14,872 nucleotides of DNA, from assembly GCA_035650215.1 (NCBI GenBank), contig DASRIC010000025.1, positions 1 through 14,872 on the forward strand, written 5' to 3'. The position numbers and the translations under genes are program-made. Below are positions 1 through 5,992 of this stretch, piece by piece (position 1 is the first letter of the stretch; each line of letters opens with the position of its first letter). The stretch comes from JACVRW01 sp035650215. Its GTDB lineage: Bacteria; Actinomycetota; Thermoleophilia; Solirubrobacterales; Thermoleophilaceae. Under the pieces are notes generated by a model. It did no database searches. It saw nothing but the letters and a program-made list of their open reading frames with translations, and was not told the DNA's origin.

Positions 1-397
1 AGCCGCCGGAGCTGCCGGAGCCGCTGTCGTCGGAGCCGGAGCGGCCACGGCCTGACGAATCGTCCACGCCGCCGTCGTCGTCGCCCCCCGAGGTGTCCGT
101 GGGCGGTTGGGTGGTGGTAGCGGTCGTCGGGTTGTCGGCCGCCGCCTGGCGGCGTCTCCTTGCCGCGGCCCGCCGCCGGCGCTGCCGCGACTCGCGGCGC
201 TGTGCGACTTGGCGCCGGTTGGCCGCACGCTCGCGCTGGGTGGCGGACGGCGCCAGCGCGTCTCCGGCGCTGAGCGGCTCGGCCGAGAGCCCCACGCTGT
301 CCCCGGAGATCGAGTTCGCGAGGAGCCCGATGGCCACTGCGACCATCACGCCGGCCAGCGCGAGCGCGGCACCGGCGGCTATCCGCTTCGGGGACAT
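1..397 (-). CDS. Membrane-anchored Arg-rich protein with Asp/Gly/Ser-rich tail (partial)
   Basis: The reading frame starts at ATG 397 and stays open to the left edge, so the C-terminus is missing; 132 codons are visible. Residues 5-28 form one hydrophobic segment (an N-terminal anchor or signal). Residues 52-88 are strongly basic, with runs of Arg and alternating Ala and Gln, and probably helical. From about residue 90 the chain becomes Thr/Pro-rich and then Asp/Gly/Ser-rich. I do not recognise a family. The start lies 9 bp after the stop of the histidine kinase gene, so it can be cotranscribed with it. No Shine-Dalgarno sequence is visible, but a TAGCCT -10-like hexamer at 404-409 and upstream heptamer repeats suggest a separate, near-leaderless promoter. 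The acidic glycine-rich tail resembles those of two other small proteins at the front of this locus. Function unknown; it is probably exported or anchored with the tail outside. Confidence 0.7.
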   Translation of the reverse strand, partial: MSPKRIAAGAALALAGVMVAVAIGLLANSISGDSVGLSAEPLSAGDALAPSATQRERAANRRQVAQRRESRQRRRRAAARRRRQAAADNPTTATTTQPPTDTSGGDDDGGVDDSSGRGRSGSDDSGSGSSGG

Positions 398-403
398 GGG
401 ATC

Positions 404-459
404 AGGCTAGCCGCGCTCCGGTAAGGCTCTGGCGAGCCCAGGGTCAGGACTTGGTAAAG
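404..459 (-). promoter_or_regulatory. Candidate response-regulator operator and promoter for the 397 gene
   Basis: Read on the minus strand, heptamers begin at an exact 11-bp period: CTTTACC (459-453), CCTGACC (448-442), GCTCGCC (437-431, poor match) and CCTTACC (426-420). Ten bases further on is TAGCCT (409-404), a possible -10 box placed about 6 bp before the ATG at 397. Tandem 7-mers with 4-bp spacers, ending about 10 bp before a -10 box, are the arrangement known for OmpR/PhoB-family activators, and such a regulator is encoded in this locus. The repeats lie inside the last codons of the kinase gene. The motif assignment is inference. Confidence 0.45.
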
Positions 460-1834
460 CGCTGTAGGCCGGGAGCGCCACCTCCGCGAGCGCCCCTCCC
501 TCGGCACGGTTGCTCAGGCGCGCCTCGCCCTCCCAGCGCGCGGCCAGCGACTCCACCACGCTCAGCCCGAGCCCGGTGCCCTGCGCTCCCGCGCGACCGG
601 CCTCGCCGCGGTAGAAGCGCTCGAACAGGCGCTCGCTCTCGGTCTCGCCGATCCCGGGGCCCTGGTCCGCCACCGCGATCCGCACACGTCCCGCGGCCCG
701 CGACCAGCCGAGCATCACCTCGGTCCCGGCCGGCGAGTAGTTGAGCGCGTTCTCCACCAGGTTGTCGAGCATGGCCGCCACGTCCTCCGCCGAGGCCGCC
801 GCCTCCGCAGGCTCGCCCTCCACCACGCGCAGGATGTGTCCGCTGCGCTCCGCCGGCGCTTCCCAGCGCCGGCAGGCCGCGCCCACGGCGTCGCCCACGT
901 CGACCGGCCGTGGGGCGGGGCGCTCGCGCTCGCCGGCCAGCGTGAGCAACTCGGAGAGCAGGCGGGCCAGGCGGCGCGTCTCGTGCTCGGCGGCGGCCAG
1001 CTCGCGCTGGACCTCGGGATCGCGGCTCTTGAGCGCCGCCGCTTCGAGCCGCAGCTGCAAGCCGGTGAGCGGCGTGCGCAGCTGGTGGGAGGCGTTGGCC
1101 ACGAAGTCACGCTGGGCGCGCAGGCTCGTGCTCAGCCGCGCGGTCATCTCGTTGAAGGCCGCGGCCACCCCGCGTTGCTCGGAGGATCCCTCCACGGTGG
1201 CGCGGGCGTCGAGATCCCCGGCGGAGACCGTGCGTGCCGTCCCGGCCAGGCGGCGCAGCGGCCTGGCGAGCGAGCCGGCGAGGAACCAGGCGACGGCGAG
1301 CCCGAGCAGCAGGGCGATCAACCCCACGCCGATCAGGGCGATCACGTCGTTGCGCACCTCGCTGCGTACTGCGTCGACCCCCTGGGTCACCCGCACGGCG
1401 CCGGCTCGGCGCCCTGCCACCAACACCGGAACCGAGGTGAACAGCAGGTCCTCGTCGAGAAGGTCGCTGTGCCGGGTTCCCTGGGAAGGCTGCCCGGCCA
1501 GGGCACGGGCCACCTCGGGGCGGCTGGCATACGACACGTCCTGGCCGGCCGGCAGCCCCTCTGAGTCCGCGAGCAGCCTGCCGGCGTCGTCCACGACGAT
1601 CACGCGGCCGCCGAGGTCGCGCGCCGAGCTGCGCACCAGGGCGTCGAGCTCGGCCGGCCTGTTCAGCCGGCCCGAGGCGCTCGCCGCGAGCAGCTGGGCT
1701 TGCCCCTGCGCCTCGCTCTTGATCTCGGCGTCCACCCGCCGCCCCATGTTGAGCGCGAGGGGGACCTCGAGCGCCACGATCACCACCACCAGCACGTAGG
1801 CGAAGGCGAGCAGCAGCCGGGCGCGCAGGCTCAC
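407..1834 (-). CDS. Two-component sensor histidine kinase (HAMP, HisKA, HATPase_c)
   Basis: A 475-residue membrane histidine kinase that would phosphorylate the response regulator encoded just upstream. In order: membrane segment about 7-29, an extracytoplasmic sensor region of about 130 residues, a second membrane segment about 164-187, HAMP about 188-240, and a HisKA dimerisation helix with the phospho-accepting His250 in ASHQLRTPLTG. The ATP-binding domain has an N box DNLVENALNYSP (357-368), a G1 box DQGPGIG (390-396) and GTGLGLSVV (419-427). The start is GTG at 1834, overlapping the regulator's stop by 4 bp (GTGA), which indicates translational coupling. The C-terminal tail of about 20 residues beyond the catalytic domain uses several codons that are rare here, including two TTA, and coincides with candidate operator repeats. 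The signal sensed cannot be read from the sequence. Confidence 0.93.
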   Translation of the reverse strand: MSLRARLLLAFAYVLVVVIVALEVPLALNMGRRVDAEIKSEAQGQAQLLAASASGRLNRPAELDALVRSSARDLGGRVIVVDDAGRLLADSEGLPAGQDVSYASRPEVARALAGQPSQGTRHSDLLDEDLLFTSVPVLVAGRRAGAVRVTQGVDAVRSEVRNDVIALIGVGLIALLLGLAVAWFLAGSLARPLRRLAGTARTVSAGDLDARATVEGSSEQRGVAAAFNEMTARLSTSLRAQRDFVANASHQLRTPLTGLQLRLEAAALKSRDPEVQRELAAAEHETRRLARLLSELLTLAGERERPAPRPVDVGDAVGAACRRWEAPAERSGHILRVVEGEPAEAAASAEDVAAMLDNLVENALNYSPAGTEVMLGWSRAAGRVRIAVADQGPGIGETESERLFERFYRGEAGRAGAQGTGLGLSVVESLAARWEGEARLSNRAEGGALAEVALPAYSALPSPDPGLARALPERG

Positions 1835-2565
1835 GTGCTCGCAGGCAGCTCGTCTTCAGCGGCGAAGCGGAAGCCCACGCCGCGCACGGTATGGATGTAG
1901 CGCGGCGATGCCGAGTCGTCGCCGAGCTTTCGCCGCAGGCTGGAGATGTGGACGTCGAGCGTCTTCGTGGAGCCGAACCAGTTCACGTCCCAGACCTCGT
2001 CCATGAGGCGCTCGCGCGAGACGACGCTGCCCGCTTCGCGCAGCAGCAGCTCGAGCAGCTCGAACTCCTTCCGCGTGAGATCCAGCTCCGCTCCTCGGTG
2101 GGTCGCGCTCCGGCGCGCGGGATCGAGCTTCAGGTCGCCGGTCTCGAGCGGCGCCCGGAGTCGGCCGGCGGGCTCCTGCTGCCCGGCGCTCCGGCGCAGC
2201 ACGGCCCGGATTCGGGCGGCCACCTCGCGCGCGCTGAAGGGCTTGACGATGTAGTCGTCGGCGCCCAGCTCGAGGCCCACGATGCGGTCGGTCTCCTCGC
2301 CGCGGGCCGTGAGCATGATGATCGGGACGGCCGAGCGCTGGCGCAGGGTGCGGCAGACGTCGTAGCCCGACCCGTCCGGGAGCATCACGTCGAGCAGGAC
2401 CAGATCCGGCAGCTCGCGGTCCGAGACCTCGAGCGCCTCCTCCACCGTGCCGGCCACCTGCGTGCCGAAGCCCTCGCGCTCGAGGGCTTCGGTCAGCGGC
2501 GTCGTGATCGAGGGCTCATCCTCGACGATCAGGACGTTACGGCGGCCGGAGGCCATGGCCTCCAT
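1831..2565 (-). CDS. OmpR/PhoB-family response regulator
   Basis: A DNA-binding response regulator, the partner of the kinase that overlaps its 3' end. With numbering from the ATG at 2556 (241 aa): the receiver domain spans about 7-120 with acidic pocket Glu12/Asp13, phosphorylation site Asp56 in LVLLDVMLPDGSG, Thr83 and Lys105 (VKPFS). A winged-helix Trans_Reg_C domain spans about 135-232, ending in the typical TLDVHISSLRRKLGDD and YIHTVRGVGFRF. Two in-frame ATGs (2565 and 2556) are possible and neither has a well-spaced Shine-Dalgarno; the frame is open further upstream, but there it overlaps the preceding gene and reads as low-complexity shadow sequence. A perfect hairpin lies 16 bp upstream. 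It probably binds tandem 11-bp-spaced heptamers; the CTTTACC-type sites at 420-459 and 3562-3579 are candidates. Confidence 0.93.
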   Translation of the reverse strand: MEAMASGRRNVLIVEDEPSITTPLTEALEREGFGTQVAGTVEEALEVSDRELPDLVLLDVMLPDGSGYDVCRTLRQRSAVPIIMLTARGEETDRIVGLELGADDYIVKPFSAREVAARIRAVLRRSAGQQEPAGRLRAPLETGDLKLDPARRSATHRGAELDLTRKEFELLELLLREAGSVVSRERLMDEVWDVNWFGSTKTLDVHISSLRRKLGDDSASPRYIHTVRGVGFRFAAEDELPAST

Positions 2566-2580
2566 GCTAGGCACGCCTGC

Positions 2581-2611
2581 GACGCCGGGGGCCTCGTGGG
2601 CCCCCGGCGTC
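2581..2611 (-). terminator. Perfect 13-bp hairpin between secreted-protein gene and response regulator
   Basis: The arms GACGCCGGGGGCC (2581-2593) and GGCCCCCGGCGTC (2599-2611) are perfectly complementary around a 5-base loop. The hairpin begins 6 bp after the stop of the 2618-3121 gene and ends 16 bp before the regulator's first ATG. No T tract follows on the minus strand, so it may be a terminator without a U run, a partial attenuator that lowers readthrough into the regulator gene, or an mRNA-stabilising 3' end. Confidence 0.6.
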
Positions 2612-2617
2612 AGATCC

Positions 2618-3121
2618 TCAGTCGTCGCCGCCACCTCCGCCGTGGCCGCTCGAGTCGTCGTCTCCGCCGCCCCCGTGGCCGCTCGAGTCGTCGTCGAAGG
2701 CGGCCGAATCGTCGTCGAAGTCGTCGCCTCCGCCGTGGCCCGAGTTGGCGCTGCCCGGCCCGGAGTTGTCGCCGCCGCCACGGTCGTCGTCGTGGCCGCG
2801 ACGGTCGTCGTCGCCGCGGCGATCGTCGGCGACGCCGGCGCCGGTGCAGCGCGGGTCGTTCGCGTGCTCGGCCTCGTCGCAGGGCCCGGAGATGTCCTCC
2901 ACGGAGTCGTCCGCAGTGGTCGTCGGCTCCGGGGTCGTGGTGTCCGGAGTCGTCTGCGTCTCGGTCGTCTGCGTCTCGGTTGTCGTCGTCTCGGTTGTCT
3001 CCGTGGCCTCGGTCATGGGGGTGGAGGTGGAGGGGCTGCCCCCTCCATCGTTCGCCACCACCACGGCCGCGAGGATCCCGAAGAGCGCCACCGCGAGGAC
3101 GATCGTCAATGTCCTTCGCAT
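2618..3121 (-). CDS. Secreted or anchored Thr-rich protein with Asp/Gly/His repeat tail
   Basis: A 167-residue protein I cannot assign to a family. Residues 4-23 are a hydrophobic signal or anchor. Residues 28-70 form a Thr/Glu/Pro-rich stretch partly made of a 5-residue repeat (TETQT). Residues 79-93 hold a short Cys pair segment, CDEAEHANDPRC (Cys81 and Cys92), which could form a disulfide outside the cell. From 98 to the end the chain is Asp/Arg/Gly/His-rich, with an 11-residue repeat (DDDSSGHGGGG) and a final GGDD. The start at 3121 is supported by GGGAGG 8 bp upstream. It begins 15 bp after the stop of the 3137 gene, so the two are probably one operon. The acidic His-containing tail could bind divalent cations, but that is a guess from composition. 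Confidence 0.8.
   Translation of the reverse strand: MRRTLTIVLAVALFGILAAVVVANDGGGSPSTSTPMTEATETTETTTTETQTTETQTTPDTTTPEPTTTADDSVEDISGPCDEAEHANDPRCTGAGVADDRRGDDDRRGHDDDRGGGDNSGPGSANSGHGGGDDFDDDSAAFDDDSSGHGGGGDDDSSGHGGGGGDD
2640..2695 (-). repeat. 33-bp period repeat encoding an 11-residue Asp/Ser/Gly/His unit
   Basis: A 23-bp block starting CCGTGGCCGCTCGAG is identical at 2640-2662 and 2673-2695, giving a 33-bp period that keeps the frame and encodes two copies of DDDSSGHGGGG at the C-terminus of the secreted protein. Imperfect copies continue toward 2735. Such repeats can expand or contract by slippage. Confidence 0.75.
2952..2996 (-). repeat. Three tandem 15-bp units encoding a Thr/Glu/Gln linker
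   Basis: On the plus strand the units at 2952-2966, 2967-2981 and 2982-2996 are near-identical (gtctgcgtctcggtc, last unit slightly diverged). They encode a five-residue TETQT-like repeat in the Thr-rich stalk of the secreted protein. Confidence 0.75.
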
Positions 3122-3136
3122 GCCCGTCGCCTCCCG

Positions 3137-3493
3137 CTAGTCGTCGCCGCCGCCGTGCTCGCCGCCGCCGCCGGAGCGCTCGACCTCGAGCGCGATCCAG
3201 CGATCGTCGCCGCGACGCACGGTCGCCTCGATGTTGCGCGCGCCGACCTTGAGGCCGGCGAACCCGTCGATGCGCTCGAAGCGCGTGCTCCGCGTCACGC
3301 GGATGCGAACCGTGCCGCGCTCGCTGTCGCGCAGCCGGAACGTGCGGGCGTCGCCGTTCTTGGACACGACCGTGCCCTCGAACTGGCGCAGCGCGGCGTT
3401 GGCGCTCGGTGCGGCTCCGCTCGATGCTGCGGGCGCGACGCCCGCCACCGCGGTGGCCGCCACGAGTGCTCCTGTGATCAGCTTCCTTCTCAT
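3137..3493 (-). CDS. Exported small beta-domain protein (DUF5666-like) with Gly/Asp tail
   Basis: A 118-residue protein from ATG 3493. This start is preferred over the in-frame ATG at 3508 because GGAGG lies 8 bp upstream of it. Residues 1-33 look like a signal peptide (MRRK, a hydrophobic Ala/Val-rich core, then Ala/Ser-rich). Residues 37-106 form a compact beta-rich domain beginning FEGTVVSKNGDARTFRLRD and ending RWIALEVE; this pattern resembles DUF5666-type domains in exported bacterial proteins, though I judge it by eye. The tail GGGGEHGGGDD is acidic and glycine-rich, like that of the protein encoded 15 bp downstream. It is the first gene of the locus leading through a second small exported protein to the response regulator and kinase. 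A pair of heptamers of the type CTTTACG/CTTTGCC, 11 bp apart, lies upstream. Confidence 0.82.
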   Translation of the reverse strand: MRRKLITGALVAATAVAGVAPAASSGAAPSANAALRQFEGTVVSKNGDARTFRLRDSERGTVRIRVTRSTRFERIDGFAGLKVGARNIEATVRRGDDRWIALEVERSGGGGEHGGGDD

Positions 3494-3561
3494 CTCAATG
3501 GCCTCCATAGATCGACTGAGGCCAGTGTGCAGAGGGCCCGTTCAGCGCCCGCCCACCTGAA

Positions 3562-3579
3562 GGCAAAGCTTTCGTAAAG
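3562..3579 (-). promoter_or_regulatory. Candidate response-regulator binding site upstream of the DUF5666-like gene
   Basis: On the minus strand CTTTACG (3579-3573) is followed after 4 bases by CTTTGCC (3568-3562), an 11-bp period. The pair lies between the stop of the MocR gene (3590) and the start of the exported protein (3493). The first heptamer nearly equals CTTTACC at 453-459. I could not identify a convincing -10 box downstream. Confidence 0.45.
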
Positions 3580-3589
3580 AGTGGAGGCC

Positions 3590-4975
3590 TCAGCCGAGCT
3601 CGCGCGCCAGCGCGGCCACGGCGTCATCGATCGCGCTCTCGTGGAGGAGCCCGTAGCCGAGCACGAGCCCGGGCGCCACCTGGCCGAGGGCGTAGTCACC
3701 GAGCGCCTCGACGGCGAGCCCGGCCTCGTTGCAGCCGCGGGCGACCTCCGTGTCGGCTACCCGCGGCGGCAGGTCCAGGCGCAGGTGCACCCCGGCGGCC
3801 ACGCCCGCCACCGGGTGACCGGGCAGCTCGCGTGCGAGCGCGGCGGCCATCCGGTCGCGCCGGCGCCGGTACTCGCCCCGGACACGGCGCACGTGCCGGT
3901 CGTAGCCGCCGGTCTCCAGCAGGCGCAGGAAGGCCAGCTGCTCGAGCCCGGGCGAGCCGGCGTCGAGCATTCGCTTGGCGTCGCTCGCGTCGCCGAGCGC
4001 CTCGGGGAGCACCACCCAGCCGAGCCGCAGCGCCGGGGCCAGCGACTTCGACAACGTGCCGAGGTGGGCCACGCGCCGGGGATCGAGCCCCTGGAGCGCG
4101 CGCACCGGCTCGCGGTCGTAGCGGAACTCGCCGTCGTAATCGTCCTCGATCACCCAGGCGTCGTGCGAGCGAGCCCAGTCGAGCAGCGCCCGCCGCCGGG
4201 TGCCGCTGAGCACCACCCCGGTGGGGAACTGGTGAGCAGGCGTGACGATCACCGCATCGCCCTGCAGGGCATCGATCACGACGCCCTGATCGTCCACCGG
4301 CACGCCGAGCAGCTGCAGACCGTGCCCGGTCACACGCTCGTGCTGGGAGGTGAGCGAGGGATCCTCGACGGCGATCGACCGTGCCCCCCGAGCGGCGAGC
4401 AGGCGGAGCAGGAGGTCGATGGCCTGCGCGGTGCCCTGGACGACCACGATCCGCTCGGGGTCGGCGACCACCCCACGCGTTCGGCCCAGGTGCGAGGCGA
4501 GCGCCTCCCGCAGCGCGGGGTGACCGCGCGGGTCGCCGTAGCCCAGGTCGGAGGCCGGCATCTCGCGCAGGACGTGGGTGAGCGCCGCGGCCCATTCACG
4601 CCGCGGGAAGAGGCCGACGTCCGGCGTGGTGGGATCGAAGTTGTGCCGCACCGCCCGGGCCGGCGGCGCCGCCGGCCCGGCGGCGCGGGGCGCGGGGGCA
4701 GGGACGCTGGCCACTGTCGGCGCGCGCCGGGGCAGGACCACCAGGTAGCCCTGCGCCTCGAGCTGGGCGTACGCGTCGCTCGCCACGCCCCTCGACACTC
4801 CGAGCTGCGCGGCCAGCGCACGCGACGAGGGCAGCCGCGTGCCGGCGCGCAGGGCACCCTCGGCGATCCCGTCGCGCAGCGTGCGCTCCAGGGCGGAGCG
4901 GAGCGTCTCCCCGCGGGTGCGCTCCAGACGGAGCCAACTGGCCTCATTGATCGACATAGATCTGGCTCTTGCCAT
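3590..4975 (-). CDS. MocR/PdxR-type GntR regulator with aminotransferase-like domain
   Basis: A 461-residue fusion regulator, a normal length for the MocR family. Residues 14-82 are a GntR winged helix (RLPSSRALAAQLGVSRGVASDAYAQLEAQGYL). After a Pro/Ala-rich linker (about 88-108), residues 115-460 are a fold-type I aminotransferase domain. It keeps the PLP-site landmarks: HQFPTG (248-253), EDDYDGEFRY (277-286), and the Schiff-base lysine Lys310 in GTLSKSLAPALRLGW. Such proteins bind PLP as an effector and act on divergent target genes. The start is taken at ATG 4975 (an internal ATG at 4957 is possible); the frame stays open upstream, but there it only mirrors the divergent oxidase gene. Its start is 30 bp from the oxidase start, so it probably controls that gene and itself. 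Confidence 0.92.
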   Translation of the reverse strand: MARARSMSINEASWLRLERTRGETLRSALERTLRDGIAEGALRAGTRLPSSRALAAQLGVSRGVASDAYAQLEAQGYLVVLPRRAPTVASVPAPAPRAAGPAAPPARAVRHNFDPTTPDVGLFPRREWAAALTHVLREMPASDLGYGDPRGHPALREALASHLGRTRGVVADPERIVVVQGTAQAIDLLLRLLAARGARSIAVEDPSLTSQHERVTGHGLQLLGVPVDDQGVVIDALQGDAVIVTPAHQFPTGVVLSGTRRRALLDWARSHDAWVIEDDYDGEFRYDREPVRALQGLDPRRVAHLGTLSKSLAPALRLGWVVLPEALGDASDAKRMLDAGSPGLEQLAFLRLLETGGYDRHVRRVRGEYRRRRDRMAAALARELPGHPVAGVAAGVHLRLDLPPRVADTEVARGCNEAGLAVEALGDYALGQVAPGLVLGYGLLHESAIDDAVAALARELG

Positions 4976-4997
4976 GATGCCAGGGTCCAGGCACAAT
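4969..4997 (+). promoter_or_regulatory. Promoter for the split-barrel oxidase gene, near-leaderless
   Basis: A -35 TTGCCA (4969-4974) and a -10 CACAAT (4992-4997) are separated by exactly 17 bp. The predicted transcription start, about 7 bp after the -10 box, falls 1-2 bp before the ATG at 5006, so the mRNA would have almost no leader; no Shine-Dalgarno is present. The -35 box lies in a direct repeat TGCCA-tga-TGCCA (4970-4982), flanked by CTGGC (4962-4966), a plausible MocR operator that would also cover the regulator's own start. Confidence 0.55.
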
Positions 4998-5005
4998 CGA
5001 GCTCC

Positions 5006-5656
5006 ATGAGCGCCACGAGGCCGCATCACCGCGTGCGACGCTCCCCGCGGCGAGCGCGCTACGACATCGACAGCGTGCAGCGCGTGCTCGACCGTGGCCT
5101 GGTGGCCCACGTCGCCTTCGTGGACGGCGACCGGCCGGTCTGCATCCCGATGCTCCACGCACGCGTGGGTGACGAGGTGCTGATCCACGGCTCCAGCGCC
5201 AGTCGCCTGATGCGAACGCTCGGCGCCGGCGCGCCCGCGTGCGTGACCGTCACGACGGTGAACGGCCTCGTGCTGGCCCGCTCGGCGTTCGAGCACTCAG
5301 CCAACTACGAGTCGGTCGTTCTCCATGGCAGCTTCCGCGTCGTGGAGGGGGAGGCGGAGCGGCTCGCCGCCTACGAGGCGTTCACTGAGCGCCTGCTGCC
5401 CGGCCGCTGGGGAGAGGTGCGCCACCCGAGCCGCAAGGAGCTCAAGGCCACGCAGATCCTGGCGATGCCGATCGGCGACGAGGTGGCCGTCAAGACACGC
5501 TCCGGCGGGCCGACCGATGACGACAGCGAGGACGCCGCGCTCGACACCTGGGCCGGCGAGATCCCGATCGTGAGCGGCTATGGCGCGCCGCTGGCCGCGG
5601 CGGGCCTGCGCGCGGGCGTCGGCCTCAGCCCGAGCGTCAGCGCCCTGATCGGATGA
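5006..5656 (+). CDS. Pyridoxamine 5'-phosphate oxidase-like FMN split-barrel protein
   Basis: A 216-residue cytoplasmic protein of the flavin-binding split-barrel type (NimA-like/COG3467 pattern). Visible landmarks are RRARYDIDSVQRVLDRGLVAHVAFVDGDRPVCIPM near residues 16-50 (given in part: VLDRGLVAHVAF), the strand and loop VLIHGSSASRLMRTL (58-72), TVNGLVLARSAFEHSANYESVVLHG (84-108) and a C-terminal DTWAGEIPI (180-188). These match the general style of FMN-binding oxidoreductases that are common neighbours of MocR genes; the exact substrate is not readable and true PNP oxidase activity is not implied. The ATG at 5006 follows a promoter with almost no leader. Its stop overlaps the next gene by 4 bp (ATGA). 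Confidence 0.85.
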   Translation: MSATRPHHRVRRSPRRARYDIDSVQRVLDRGLVAHVAFVDGDRPVCIPMLHARVGDEVLIHGSSASRLMRTLGAGAPACVTVTTVNGLVLARSAFEHSANYESVVLHGSFRVVEGEAERLAAYEAFTERLLPGRWGEVRHPSRKELKATQILAMPIGDEVAVKTRSGGPTDDDSEDAALDTWAGEIPIVSGYGAPLAAAGLRAGVGLSPSVSALIG

Positions 5657-5982
5657 GCGACTTCCAGGTCATTCCGGTCGACTCGCTGCCCGCCGGCGAC
5701 GCCTCGCACGAGCTGAGCGGCCGGGCCGACGTGTCGCTGATCTTCGTCGACACCCCGCCAGGGGGCGGCCCCTCCCTGCATCGCCACCCCTACCAGGAGG
5801 TGTTCATCCTCCAGGAAGGCGAGGCCACCTTCACGGTCGGGGAGGAGCGGCAGGTGGTCACCGCCGGGCACGTGGTGGTCGTGCCGGCCGGCGTGCCGCA
5901 CGCATTCGTGAACAGCGGCAGCGGGCGGATGCGCCAGCTCAACATCCACGTGAGCCCGGAGTTCGAAACCGAGTGGCTCTAG
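5653..5982 (+). CDS. Small single-domain cupin protein
   Basis: A 109-residue cupin. The metal-binding motif 1 is HRHPYQEVFILQEGEATF with His43, His45 and Glu49; motif 2 is AGVPHAFVNSG with His83. The four usual ligands are therefore present, so it can bind a metal such as Fe or Mn. The length is normal for a stand-alone cupin. The start ATG overlaps the stop of the split-barrel oxidase gene, so the two are translationally coupled and share the promoter facing away from MocR. Cupins of this size may be small dioxygenases, isomerases or ligand-binding proteins; the sequence does not say which. It ends 10 bp from the convergent SGNH hydrolase gene. Confidence 0.88.
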   Translation: MSDFQVIPVDSLPAGDASHELSGRADVSLIFVDTPPGGGPSLHRHPYQEVFILQEGEATFTVGEERQVVTAGHVVVVPAGVPHAFVNSGSGRMRQLNIHVSPEFETEWL

Positions 5983-5992
5983 GCCGGGCCCG

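Noticed and set aside
741..1799. 352-residue plus-strand frame opposite the kinase
   Set aside because: Complement of a clear histidine kinase; composition is Ser/Arg/Ala shadow.
2566..2781. N-terminal extension of the OmpR-family regulator
   Set aside because: It is Thr/Ala/Arg low-complexity sequence that overlaps the Thr-rich/Asp-rich protein gene in another frame and is not part of a receiver domain.
2640..2830. Possible CRISPR-like or satellite repeat (gtc-rich)
   Set aside because: The repeats follow the codon frame of an Asp/Gly-rich protein and lack uniform spacers; they are coding repeats.
1891..3252. Long plus-strand frames opposite the regulator and small exported genes
   Set aside because: Arg/Ser/His-rich shadow translations of GC-rich minus-strand genes, with no domain, ribosome site or sensible composition.
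3581..5656. 691-residue plus-strand open frame across the MocR gene
   Set aside because: Everything before the ATG at 5006 is antisense to the MocR gene and has no recognisable domain; only the last 216 residues are a real protein.
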